DNA of 64,000 nucleotides from Pseudomonas sp. Au-Pse12 (GTDB lineage Bacteria > Pseudomonadota > Gammaproteobacteria > Pseudomonadales > Pseudomonadaceae), in the NCBI RefSeq assembly GCF_021341665.1, contig NZ_JAJTTH010000009.1:238440-302439 (forward strand), in the 5' to 3' direction. The notes under the pieces are model-generated. The model was not told where the DNA came from. It searched no databases and worked only from the letters and a program-made list of their open reading frames with translations. The position numbers were made by a program, and so were the translations under genes. The stretch's first letter is position 1. Every line of letters begins with the position of its first letter. Below, piece by piece: positions 1-7,870 of this stretch.

Positions 1-2135
1 GTCATGCAGGAACCGATGAACACTTCGTCGATCTTCTGGCCAGCGACGCTGGACAGCAGGCGAGCGTCGTCCGGGTCGTTCGGCGCGCAGAGCACAGGCT
101 CCTTGACGTCGGCCAGGTCGATCTCGATGACTTCGGCGTACTCGGCGTCCTTGTCGGCTTCCAGCAGTTCTGGGTTGGCCAGCCAGGCTTCCATCGCTTG
201 CGCGCGACGCTCCAGGGTACGGGCATCGCCGTAGCCTTCGCCGATCATCCAGCGCAGCAGGGTGATGTTGGACTTCAGGTACTCGGCGATCGACTCTTTG
301 GACAGCTTGATGGTGCAACCGGCAGCCGAACGTTCGGCCGAGGCGTCGGACAGTTCGAAGGCTTGCTCGACGGTCAGGGTTTCCAGACCTTCGATCTCCA
401 GGATGCGGCCGGAGAAGGCGTTCTTCTTGCCTTTCTTCTCGACGGTCAGCAGGCCTTTCTGGATCGCGTAGTAAGGGATGGCGTGGACCAGGTCACGCAG
501 GGTGACGCCAGGTTGCAGCTTGCCCTTGAAGCGAACCAGGATCGATTCCGGCATGTCCAGTGGCATGACGCCAGTGGCGGCGGCGAAAGCCACCAGGCCG
601 GAACCGGCCGGGAACGAGATGCCGATCGGGAAACGGGTGTGCGAGTCACCACCGGTGCCGACGGTGTCCGGCAGCAGCATGCGGTTCAGCCAGCTGTGGA
701 TGATGCCGTCGCCCGGACGCAGGGACACGCCGCCACGGGTCATGATGAAGTCGGGCAGGGTGTGGTGAGTGGTGACGTCGATCGGCTTCGGATAAGCCGC
801 GGTGTGGCAGAACGACTGCATCACCAGGTCGGTGGAGAAGCCCAGGCAAGCCAGGTCCTTCAGTTCGTCACGGGTCATCGGGCCAGTGGTGTCCTGGGAG
901 CCGACGGTGGTCATCTTAGGTTCGCAGTAGGTGCCTGGACGCACGCCAGTCACGCCGCAAGCCTTGCCGACCATTTTCTGCGCCAGGGTGAAACCCTTGG
1001 TGCTTTCAGCGGGGGCTTCAGGCTTCTTGAACAGGTCGGATGGCGGCAGGCCCAGTTCGGCGCGCGCCTTCTCGGTCAGGCCACGGCCGATGATCAGTGG
1101 GATACGGCCGCCAGCACGGACTTCGTCGAGCAGCACTGGGGTCTTCATTTCGAAGGTGGCCAGGACTTCGTCGCTGTTGTGCTTGGTGACTTTGCCAGCG
1201 TGCGGGTACAGGTCGATCACGTCGCCCATGTTCATCTTCGACACGTCGAATTCGATCGGCAGGGCGCCGGCGTCTTCCATGGTGTTGTAGAAGATAGGAG
1301 CGATCTTGCTGCCGAAGCAGAAACCGCCAGCGCGCTTGTTCGGCACGTAAGGCACGTCGTCGCCGAAGAACCACAGAACCGAGTTGGTCGCCGATTTACG
1401 CGACGAACCGGTGCCCACCACGTCGCCGACGTAGGCGATCGGGAAGCCGTCGTTGCGCATCTGCTCGATCTGTTTCATCGGGCCGATGGCGCCTTGCTGA
1501 TCCGGAACGATGCCGTCACGGGCCATTTTCAGCATGGCCAGGGCGTGCAGCGGGATGTCCGGGCGGGACCAGGCGTCAGGCGCAGGGGAGAGGTCGTCGG
1601 TGTTGGTTTCGCCGGTGACCTTGAACACCCGCAGGCTGATCTTGTCGGCCAGAACCGGGCGGTTCTTGAACCACTCGCCATCGGCCCAGGATTGCAGTAC
1701 GCCTTGGGCGTGAACGTTGCCGTTCTTGGCTTTTTCCGCGACGTCGTGGAAGGCGTCGAACATCAGCAGGGTGTGCTTGAGTTGAGCGGCGGCCACAGGG
1801 GCCAGCTCGGCGTTGTCCAGCAGGTCCACCAGGGTCACGATGTTGTAGCCGCCCTGCATGGTGCCCAGCAGTTCAACAGCGCGCTTCTTGTCGATCAGGG
1901 GCGAGGTGGCCTCACCTTTGGCCAGTGCGGAGAGGAAACCGGCCTTGACGTAGGCGGCTTCGTCGACTCCAGGTGGAACGCGGTTGGTGATCAGGTCAAC
2001 GAGGAAAGCTTCTTCGCCAGCCGGGGGATTCTTCAGCAGCTCGACCAGGCCTGCAGTTTGTTCGGCGTTAAGCGGCTGGGGAACGATACCCAGTGCTGCA
2101 CGCTCTTCGATATGTTTGCGGTAGGCTTCAAGCAC
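1..2135 (-). CDS. acnB: Aconitate hydratase B, N-terminal 711 codons (cut by window edge)
   Basis: AcnB interconverts citrate and isocitrate via cis-aconitate in the TCA cycle; members of the family also act as 2-methylisocitrate dehydratases. The visible protein starts MLEAYRKHIEERAALG, as AcnB does, and runs without interruption to FIGSCMT at the window edge. The Cys there is residue 710, the same number as the first [4Fe-4S] ligand of the E. coli enzyme. The other two ligands and roughly the last 150 residues lie outside the window. The start is GTG at 2133-2135. No ATG fits, and the GTG gives the family's N-terminus exactly. The gene stands alone, divergent from the DUF1289 gene. Confidence 0.97.
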   Translation of the reverse strand, partial: MLEAYRKHIEERAALGIVPQPLNAEQTAGLVELLKNPPAGEEAFLVDLITNRVPPGVDEAAYVKAGFLSALAKGEATSPLIDKKRAVELLGTMQGGYNIVTLVDLLDNAELAPVAAAQLKHTLLMFDAFHDVAEKAKNGNVHAQGVLQSWADGEWFKNRPVLADKISLRVFKVTGETNTDDLSPAPDAWSRPDIPLHALAMLKMARDGIVPDQQGAIGPMKQIEQMRNDGFPIAYVGDVVGTGSSRKSATNSVLWFFGDDVPYVPNKRAGGFCFGSKIAPIFYNTMEDAGALPIEFDVSKMNMGDVIDLYPHAGKVTKHNSDEVLATFEMKTPVLLDEVRAGGRIPLIIGRGLTEKARAELGLPPSDLFKKPEAPAESTKGFTLAQKMVGKACGVTGVRPGTYCEPKMTTVGSQDTTGPMTRDELKDLACLGFSTDLVMQSFCHTAAYPKPIDVTTHHTLPDFIMTRGGVSLRPGDGIIHSWLNRMLLPDTVGTGGDSHTRFPIGISFPAGSGLVAFAAATGVMPLDMPESILVRFKGKLQPGVTLRDLVHAIPYYAIQKGLLTVEKKGKKNAFSGRILEIEGLETLTVEQAFELSDASAERSAAGCTIKLSKESIAEYLKSNITLLRWMIGEGYGDARTLERRAQAMEAWLANPELLEADKDAEYAEVIEIDLADVKEPVLCAPNDPDDARLLSSVAGQKIDEVFIGSCM

Positions 2136-2544
2136 AGTTATTACCCTCATCAGTGGTCCCAAATGGGTGTCCGGGACGCTCATCCCGAAATTGCCGTACT
2201 CATGCGCTGCGTGGCGTTGTGGGCCACTTAGCCAGAATTGCCGGCAATTCCTTACAGAAGCTGCTTTCAAAGTTTTACGCCTGCAGAACGGGGAGCTGAT
2301 GAGGGTTGGCGCTGGATTTTTCCCCGCTGGAAAAACCCCTCGCCAACACCGCTCTGAAGGAACGACTGTGCTCGTGACGCTTTGAAAACAGCTTCAAACG
2401 GACATTGGCGCCTAAAAAGGCTGGCTGATTCTACGGTAAAAAAAGTCTGAACGTAAGTTGGCGTATTAAAGTTTGAGGGGTGATCAATGTTAGACAAAGG
2501 GCTAACATGCCGCCCTGTTTTGCTTTTGCGTGTGTTGTTTCTCT
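2136..2544. other. Intergenic region between divergent acnB and the DUF1289 gene
   Basis: This 409-bp gap must hold both divergent promoters. Two structures stand out. One is an interrupted hairpin: GTTGGCG (2305-2311) pairs with CGCCAAC (2341-2347), and inside it TTTTTCC (2317-2323) pairs with GGAAAAA (2329-2335). It lies about 170 nt upstream of acnB and could be part of its leader. The other is the palindrome listed at 2487-2508. I see no convincing ORF. Confidence 0.5.
2487..2508. promoter_or_regulatory. Palindrome ATGTTAG-N8-CTAACAT, candidate operator
   Basis: A perfect 7-bp inverted repeat with an 8-nt spacer, ending 36 nt before the DUF1289 start codon. It is the right size for a dimeric repressor site, or it could be a small hairpin in the leader. 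No regulator can be named from sequence. Confidence 0.4.
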
Positions 2545-3012
2545 ATGCCCAATCAGACCATCAAGACCCCCTGCGTCGGCCTCTGTTCCACTGTCTACGG
2601 TGACCTGGTGTGCCGCGGCTGCAAGCGTTTCCACCACGAAGTGATCAACTGGAACGGTTACAACGAGGAGGAAAAGCGCGCGGTCTGGCTGCGCCTTGAG
2701 CAACTGCTGGTGCAGGTGATGGCGGCCAAGCTGGAAGTCTTCGACCCGGCGCGCCTGCGCGAGCAGCTGGAGCAACGCAAGATCCGTTTCGTGCCGCACC
2801 AGTCCGAATACTGCTGGGCCTACCAACTGATTGCCCGCGGTGCGCGGGTGATCAACCAGCTGGACGCCTACGGCATGGTGCTACTGCCGGAGTTTCGCGA
2901 TTGGGCGCTGCCGGAGTTGCGCGACGCCATCGATCGGGAATTCTTCCTGCTGTCGGAAGCCCACTACCAGCGCTACATCGCCCCCGGTTTTCTCAAGGAC
3001 GCGCTGGGCTGA
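2545..3012 (+). CDS. DUF1289 domain-containing protein
   Basis: 155 aa. The N-terminus carries the Cys pattern of the small DUF1289 family: PCVGLC (Cys10, Cys14), then CRGC (Cys23, Cys26), followed by KRFHHEV. The spacing suggests a bound metal or Fe-S cluster, but no function is established. Residues 30-155 are a charged helical extension, longer than stand-alone DUF1289 proteins. The ATG at 2545 (MPNQTIK) is chosen because it begins just before the domain. An in-frame GTG at 2530 is possible, and neither has a strong ribosome-binding site. Confidence 0.75.
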   Translation: MPNQTIKTPCVGLCSTVYGDLVCRGCKRFHHEVINWNGYNEEEKRAVWLRLEQLLVQVMAAKLEVFDPARLREQLEQRKIRFVPHQSEYCWAYQLIARGARVINQLDAYGMVLLPEFRDWALPELRDAIDREFFLLSEAHYQRYIAPGFLKDALG

Positions 3013-3030
3013 GTCACTCGCCAATCATTC

Positions 3031-3092
3031 TGTAGGCGCCGGCTTGCCAGCGCAGGCGGCGGGCCTGTTCGCCAGCAAGCGGGCTCCTGCAG
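3031..3092. repeat. REP-type palindromic repeat pair
   Basis: Begins TGTAGGCGCCGGCTTGCCAG and ends with the inverse-oriented GCCAGCAAGCGGGCTCCTGC. This is the usual head-to-head arrangement of Pseudomonas REP elements, here between two convergent genes, where it could act as a transcript end. Confidence 0.7.
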
Positions 3093-3112
3093 GGGGGCTT
3101 TTGGGGTAGGGC

Positions 3113-3976
3113 TCAGGCCTTGGCCGCCAGCTCCTCCAGGTGGTCCATGATGTCCGCCGGCTTGAGCACCAGCACGTCGCTGTCCAGGGCGTCGAGCACC
3201 ACTTCGGCGGTGTTGCCGATCAACGCCCCGGAAATCCCCGTGCGGGCCACGGTGCCGATGATGGTCAGCACCGCGCTCAGCTTGTGGGCCAGGTGGGGAA
3301 TCAGCACATCCGCCGGGCCTTCTTCTATGTGCAGGTGGTTATCGTCGATGTCGAACTCGGCCTGGAACGCCTGGCACTGCTCGCGATAGCGCTTCTCGAT
3401 GGTTTCCTTGAGTTGAAACACCGGGTCGGCCGCCGAAAGCATCGGTGACGGATGGGCGCTCATCACGTGCAACTGGGCCTTGGCCAGGCTGGCGATGTCG
3501 AAGCCGTGGTCGACGATGCTGGCGTGCAGGGCGCGGTGCTCGCCATCCATGTTGCCGACATCGATGGCCGCCATGACCACGCCGCCGGTCCACGGCGTGG
3601 CGGTCTTGACCAGCAGCACCGGGGTCGGGCAGTAGCGCAGCAGCTTCCAGTCCGCCGGGGTCAGCAGGGCTTTCTTCAGCGGGTTGTCCGGCAGGTGTTG
3701 CTTGATCACCAGGCCGCAGCCCTCGGCCTGCTGCACATCGATGATGGTTTCATGCAGGGTCTCGTTCCAGGCCTGCTCGGTGGTGACGCTGTAGCCTTCG
3801 CTGGTGAGGCTGCTCTTGAGTACGCTGAGCAGCGCCGAATGCTCGTGCTTTTTGTCGCAGACCAGCAGGTGCAAGTGGGCCTGGGTGACCCCGGCAATCA
3901 GCTTGGCGCGCTTGAGGGCGAGACTTTCGCCCGGCGTGGGATCGATGACCACCAGGATACTGCGGATGCTTTGCAT
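3113..3976 (-). CDS. Tandem-domain universal stress protein (UspE-like)
   Basis: 287 aa with two Usp domains: about residues 1-135 (starting RSILVVIDPTPGESLALKRA) and about 140-285, which ends TGISGALIGNTAEVVLDAL. That C-terminal stretch is a GxxxG(N)TAE/V-type nucleotide-binding loop. Pseudomonas Usp proteins of this kind support survival under oxygen limitation. The ATG at 3976 (MQSIRSILVVI) is preferred over one 42 nt upstream because it has GGAG at the right distance. A perfect Anr box upstream, with a -10 placed for class II activation, indicates induction by low oxygen. Confidence 0.88.
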   Translation of the reverse strand: MQSIRSILVVIDPTPGESLALKRAKLIAGVTQAHLHLLVCDKKHEHSALLSVLKSSLTSEGYSVTTEQAWNETLHETIIDVQQAEGCGLVIKQHLPDNPLKKALLTPADWKLLRYCPTPVLLVKTATPWTGGVVMAAIDVGNMDGEHRALHASIVDHGFDIASLAKAQLHVMSAHPSPMLSAADPVFQLKETIEKRYREQCQAFQAEFDIDDNHLHIEEGPADVLIPHLAHKLSAVLTIIGTVARTGISGALIGNTAEVVLDALDSDVLVLKPADIMDHLEELAAKA

Positions 3977-4017
3977 GATCGGGATCTCCAGGAAGGGATG
4001 GACGGCTACCGTGCACA

Positions 4018-4023
4018 ACTATA
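4018..4023 (-). promoter_or_regulatory. -10 element (TATAGT) of the Anr-dependent usp promoter
   Basis: Read on the minus strand this is TATAGT. It predicts a start near 4011, placing the Anr box centre (4053.5) at about -42, the standard class II FNR/Anr activator position. Confidence 0.65.
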
Positions 4024-4046
4024 GTTGCTGGCGCACGGGCCGGATG

Positions 4047-4060
4047 TTGATGCATATCAA
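4047..4060. promoter_or_regulatory. Anr/FNR box TTGATGCATATCAA
   Basis: All ten defined positions of the FNR/Anr consensus TTGAT-N4-ATCAA match. It lies in the divergent usp/miaE region, 71 nt before the usp start codon, and is positioned to activate the usp promoter. Dnr could also bind it. Confidence 0.85.
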
Positions 4061-4086
4061 TCGCGGCCGCTGGTGGTCTGCGGCGT

Positions 4087-4106
4087 GGCCGGTATAATCG
4101 CCGGCC
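4087..4106 (+). promoter_or_regulatory. Putative miaE -10 (TATAAT, 4093-4098) inside a GC palindrome
   Basis: A consensus TATAAT sits in the loop of GGCCGG (4087-4092) and CCGGCC (4101-4106), about 110 nt before the miaE start. No good -35 is seen 17 nt upstream, so an activator may be needed or the -10 may be fortuitous. Confidence 0.4.
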
Positions 4107-4207
4107 TTTCGCTATGAAGCCCCGGGTCTCGTGAGCCTCATGTTATCGATCACTGATAGTGCCGCCTGCCGCTTTGCGGGCATCGCGGCTTGTTCGGAAA
4201 TGCACCG

Positions 4208-4813
4208 ATGAACTTTCCTGAAATTCCCGACTTTCTGGGCTGCCGGACTCCCGACGCCTGGGTCCAGGCGGCGCTGGCCGACCAGGAAACCCTGCTGATC
4301 GACCATAAGAACTGCGAGTTCAAGGCCGCCAGCACCGCCTTGAGCCTGATCGCCAAGTACCACTCGCATGTCGACCTGATCAACATGATGTCGCGCCTGG
4401 CCCGGGAAGAGCTGGTGCACCATGAACAGGTCCTGCGCCTGATGAAGAAGCGCAAGATCGAGCTGCGCCAGCTGCACGCCGGGCGCTACGCCTCGGGCCT
4501 GCGCAAAGTGGTGCGTAGCCACGAACCGGTGAAGCTGGTGGACACCCTGGTGGTCGGCGCCTTTATCGAGGCCCGCAGTTGCGAGCGTTTTGAAGCCCTG
4601 GTGCCGCACCTGGACGAGGAACTGGGCAGGTTCTACTTCGGCCTGCTGAAAAGCGAGGCCCGGCATTACCAGGGTTACCTGAAGCTGGCCTACCAGTACG
4701 GCGAGGCCAAGGACATTGCCCAGGTGATCGAGCGGGTACGGGCGGCCGAGCAGGAACTGATCGAGTCGCCGGACCAGGAGTTCCGTTTCCACAGTGGCGT
4801 GCCGGCCTGGTAA
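4208..4813 (+). CDS. miaE: tRNA 2-methylthio-N6-isopentenyladenosine(37) hydroxylase MiaE
   Basis: 201 aa. A non-haem diiron monooxygenase that hydroxylates the isopentenyl group of ms2i6A37 in tRNAs reading UNN codons, using O2. The ferritin-like iron-binding signature is present: EELVHH (Glu67/68, His71), Glu121 in FIEARSCERFEAL, and ExxH at Glu150-His153 (KSEARHYQGY). The ATG at 4208 (MNFPEIPDFLG) gives the family's length; an upstream in-frame start at 4190 adds six residues without support. The gene is transcribed alone, divergent from the Anr-controlled usp gene. Confidence 0.92.
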   Translation: MNFPEIPDFLGCRTPDAWVQAALADQETLLIDHKNCEFKAASTALSLIAKYHSHVDLINMMSRLAREELVHHEQVLRLMKKRKIELRQLHAGRYASGLRKVVRSHEPVKLVDTLVVGAFIEARSCERFEALVPHLDEELGRFYFGLLKSEARHYQGYLKLAYQYGEAKDIAQVIERVRAAEQELIESPDQEFRFHSGVPAW

Positions 4814-4950
4814 GGCACGGCGGTCGCGGCCCTTGTGTAAAAGCAGGGGCAAATTGTTAAAAACTCTTAAAAGAATGAAACATTGCGCAAAACCGCGGCA
4901 TGTCCCCGGTTTTGTGGCTCGCGTTAGCCTTTCTTTAACCCGTTGCCCTC

Positions 4951-4956
4951 TATAAT
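4951..4956 (+). promoter_or_regulatory. -10 element TATAAT of the rstAB-like operon
   Basis: An exact TATAAT 38 nt before the regulator start codon. The -35 region (around 4928-4933) is poor. Upstream, at 4855-4872, lie GTTAAAAACTCTTAAAA-type repeats that could be an activator site. Confidence 0.55.
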
Positions 4957-4993
4957 GCGCGCACTCAAATTGTGCGTTCACAGACTGGCATCT

Positions 4994-5704
4994 ATGGAAA
5001 ACCTGGGTCTTGGCAAGGTACTGCTGGTGGAAGACGACGAAAAGCTCGCGGGGCTGATCGCCAACTTCCTGTCCCAGCATGGCTTTGAAGTGCTGACGGT
5101 CCACCGCGGCGATATAGCCCTGGCGGCGTTTCTCGAATTCAAACCGAAACTGGTGGTGCTCGACCTGATGTTGCCGGGGCAGAGCGGCCTGCACGTGTGC
5201 CGGGAAATCCGCGCCGTGGCCGACACCCCGATCGTCATTCTCACCGCCAAGGAAGACGACCTGGACCACATCCTCGGCCTGGAATCCGGCGCCGACGACT
5301 ATGTGATCAAGCCGATCAAGCCGGCGGTGCTGCTGGCCCGCTTGCGCGCCCTGCAACGGCGTCAGGTGCCGGAGTCGGCGGCACTGCGCGGGGCCCTGGA
5401 GTTCGGCGTGCTGAGCATCGACCGCAGCAGCCGCGAAGTGCGTCTGTCCGGCGATCCGGTCGAGCTGACCACCATGGAGTTCGAGCTGCTCTGGCTGCTG
5501 GCCAGCGCGGCGGGCAAGACCCTGTCCCGGGACGACATCCTCAACCGCATGCGCGGCATCGAGTTCGATGGCCTCAACCGCAGCGTCGATGTCTACATCA
5601 GCAAGTTGCGCGGCAAGCTCAAGGACAACCCGCGTGAGCCGGTGTGCATCAAGACCGTGTGGGGCAAGGGCTACCTGTTCAATCCGTTTGCCTGGGAGGT
5701 GTGA
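4994..5704 (+). CDS. rstA: OmpR-family response regulator, RstA-like
   Basis: 236 aa. The receiver domain (about 8-120) has acidic Asp14/Asp15, phospho-acceptor Asp57 in VVLDLMLPG, and a conserved Lys in DDYVIKPI. The C-terminal winged-helix domain (about 135-232) ends in SVDVYISKLRGKLKDNP and WGKGYLF. The ATG at 4994 (MENLGLGKVLLVEDD) is chosen because the upstream start at 4943 lies before the -10 element. The stop codon abuts the kinase start. It resembles RstA more than other OmpR-type regulators, but the inducing signal in Pseudomonas cannot be read from sequence. Confidence 0.85.
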   Translation: MENLGLGKVLLVEDDEKLAGLIANFLSQHGFEVLTVHRGDIALAAFLEFKPKLVVLDLMLPGQSGLHVCREIRAVADTPIVILTAKEDDLDHILGLESGADDYVIKPIKPAVLLARLRALQRRQVPESAALRGALEFGVLSIDRSSREVRLSGDPVELTTMEFELLWLLASAAGKTLSRDDILNRMRGIEFDGLNRSVDVYISKLRGKLKDNPREPVCIKTVWGKGYLFNPFAWEV

Positions 5705-6994
5705 ATGCTGCGTCTGTTTCTCGGGCTCTACCTGTTCCTGGCCCTGGGCTTCGCCGGGGCCATGACCGCCGTGCAGCACATCTTCCTCAACTACCTGGCG
5801 GCGGACCTGATCGAGTCCTACAACCGCGATGCGGTGCGTGGGCCGGCCTACAGCCTCAGCGAACAGCTGCGGCCTTTCGACGAGGCCGGGCGCAAGCGCC
5901 AGCTGGAGCTGCTCAAGCCCCATTACGGGCTGGCGCTCAAGCTGGTGCAAGCGGGCGAGCTGGGCCTCAATGAGCGCGAGCAGGCCCTGCTGGACTCCAA
6001 CCAACTGGTGGTCCGCGATGATTTCAATGAATTCATTTCCAGCATCGACGGCGGCACCCAGCTGCTGAGCATCAAGCTGCCGGAAGACCCGCCGCTGACC
6101 CTGCTCTACAACATCGCCGCCTATGCCTTGCTCGGCACGCTGCTGGCCATCGTCCTGTATTTCTGGGTGCGCCCGCACTGGCGCGACCTGGAGCGCCTGC
6201 GCCTGGCCGCCGAACGCTTTGGCGGCAATGACCTGGGCACTCGCCTGCACCTGTCGCGGCGCTCGAACATTCGCGACCTGGCGCAGCACTTCAACCGCAT
6301 GGCCGCGCGCATCGAGGGCCTGATCGCCAATCAGCGCGAACTGACCAATGCGGTGTCCCACGAATTGCGTACGCCCATCGCCCGCCTGTCCTTCGAGCTG
6401 GACCAGCTCCAGCAACAGCCGGACCCGGAGGAAAACCGCGAGCTGATCGCCGACATGTACGCCGACCTGGGTGAACTGGAGGACATGGTTTCCGAACTCC
6501 TCAGCTACGCCAGCCTGGAACACGGTGCGGCGGCGATCAACCGGGAGAACATCCAGGCCCAGAGCTGGCTCGACAGCGTGGTCGGCAGCGTGGCCCTGGA
6601 GGCCGAGGCGGCGGGGGTGCAACTGCTGATTCGCTCCTGCCAGGTGGAGTACGTGCGCATCGAGCCGCGCTTCATGGCCCGGGCGGTGATCAACCTGCTG
6701 CGCAATGCCATCCGCTACGCCGACCGCCGGGTCGAGGTGTCGCTGGTGCGCCTGGATCACGGCTACGAGGTGCGGGTCAACGACGACGGCCCGGGCGTTC
6801 CAGTGGACGGTCGAGAGAAAATCTTCGAGCCGTTTTCCCGTCTCGACGCCAGCCGTGACCGGCGTACTGGTGGTTTCGGCCTGGGCCTGGCGCTGGTGCG
6901 GCGCGTGTCGCAATGGCACGGCGGCAAGGTTGAAGTGCTGGATTCGGAGTGGGGCGGGGCATCGTTCCGCATGACCTGGGCTCACCTCGACTGA
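5705..6994 (+). CDS. rstB: Membrane sensor histidine kinase, RstB-like
   Basis: 429 aa. TM helix 3-20, a periplasmic domain of about 110 residues, TM helix about 133-155, HAMP (about 156-210), dimerisation domain with phospho-accepting His219 in AVSHELRTPIARLSF, and an ATPase domain with N box NLLRNAIRYA, G1 box DDGPGVP and G2 box GGFGLGLALV. The ATG follows directly after the regulator's stop codon, so the pair is translationally coupled. It converges on mipA, leaving a 72-nt gap. Confidence 0.88.
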   Translation: MLRLFLGLYLFLALGFAGAMTAVQHIFLNYLAADLIESYNRDAVRGPAYSLSEQLRPFDEAGRKRQLELLKPHYGLALKLVQAGELGLNEREQALLDSNQLVVRDDFNEFISSIDGGTQLLSIKLPEDPPLTLLYNIAAYALLGTLLAIVLYFWVRPHWRDLERLRLAAERFGGNDLGTRLHLSRRSNIRDLAQHFNRMAARIEGLIANQRELTNAVSHELRTPIARLSFELDQLQQQPDPEENRELIADMYADLGELEDMVSELLSYASLEHGAAAINRENIQAQSWLDSVVGSVALEAEAAGVQLLIRSCQVEYVRIEPRFMARAVINLLRNAIRYADRRVEVSLVRLDHGYEVRVNDDGPGVPVDGREKIFEPFSRLDASRDRRTGGFGLGLALVRRVSQWHGGKVEVLDSEWGGASFRMTWAHLD

Positions 6995-7066
6995 GAGCCG
7001 GCGGCGCCTCGGCCTGGCACTTGCGTAGCAACACGGCCCGTGACCACGGGCCGCGTCATTCGTGGC

Positions 7067-7864
7067 TTAGAAACTGTACTCAAGCTGAGTGGCGATGCCG
7101 GTCTGCATGCGCCGATCGACGATCGGGCTGTCACCGGCTTCCTTGCTCAGGTACTTCATCGACAGCAGGGTCGAGACCTTGGTCTGCTCATTGATGGGCA
7201 GGGTCCAGGCCAGGTCGGCGCCGCTGCTGACCCGTCCACCCTTGGCGCGGTAGGCGCTGAAGCGGCTGTTGGCCGCCTGGGTGTCGCTCACCCCGTACCA
7301 GGTCCGCATGTAGTCATCGTTGCCGAACAAGCTGTTGAGGCTGGCATCCAGGCTGCCGAAGCGGCCCTGGTAGAGATTGCTGCCAATGCTCAGTTCCAGC
7401 GCGCTGTAGGCCGAGCCGGTGTCGCGGTTGTCGTTCTTCTTCACTGCGTGGGTCAGCGTGGCGCCCAGTTCGAAAGGACCCAGGTCGTAGCCCAGGTGCG
7501 CGCCGAACTGCGCCCGGGACTTGATCTCGCCCATGCCCTTGAGGCGCTTGGAGCCCTGGCCCAGGTGGTTCTTGTCGTGCCGCGCCTCACTCGGGCCAAC
7601 CCAGGTGCTGAACGACAGGCCACCCCATTCGTTGCCCCAGCCCAGGCCCTGGTCGGTATTGAGGAACAGGCCCCAGGGGCTGACGATTTCGCCGCCGAGA
7701 ATCGGCGTCAGGGCGTGTTCGTCACTGCCGCTGTAGCGCGGCAGGCTGGCCACCCCGGCTTGCACGCCGTATTTCCAGTCTTCGGCGTGCAGCGTGGCGC
7801 TGGCCAGGCTCAGGCCCAGGGCGCTGGCGCACAAGGCGGTGGTGGAACGTTTCAGGGTGTTCAT
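7067..7864 (-). CDS. MipA/OmpV family outer-membrane protein
   Basis: 265 aa. A signal peptide of about 27 residues (cleaved after LHA) is followed by EDWKYGVQAGVASLPRYSGSDEH, the family's opening signature. Alternating beta-strands run to a C-terminal aromatic residue (QLEYSF), as expected for a beta-barrel. MipA-type proteins link peptidoglycan enzymes or act as outer-membrane channels. The start lies only 6 nt downstream of the stop of the serine-hydrolase lipoprotein gene, so both are probably on one transcript and may act together at the cell envelope. Confidence 0.85.
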   Translation of the reverse strand: MNTLKRSTTALCASALGLSLASATLHAEDWKYGVQAGVASLPRYSGSDEHALTPILGGEIVSPWGLFLNTDQGLGWGNEWGGLSFSTWVGPSEARHDKNHLGQGSKRLKGMGEIKSRAQFGAHLGYDLGPFELGATLTHAVKKNDNRDTGSAYSALELSIGSNLYQGRFGSLDASLNSLFGNDDYMRTWYGVSDTQAANSRFSAYRAKGGRVSSGADLAWTLPINEQTKVSTLLSMKYLSKEAGDSPIVDRRMQTGIATQLEYSF

Positions 7865-7870
7865 GTCGAG

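Noticed and set aside
198..2231. Long + strand ORF of 677 codons opposite acnB
   Set aside because: It is the antisense of acnB, whose conserved sequence explains the open frame in GC-rich DNA.
4112..6985. 957-codon minus-strand ORF across miaE and rstAB
   Set aside because: His/Gln/Arg-rich composition, no domain, and it covers three well-identified genes on the other strand.
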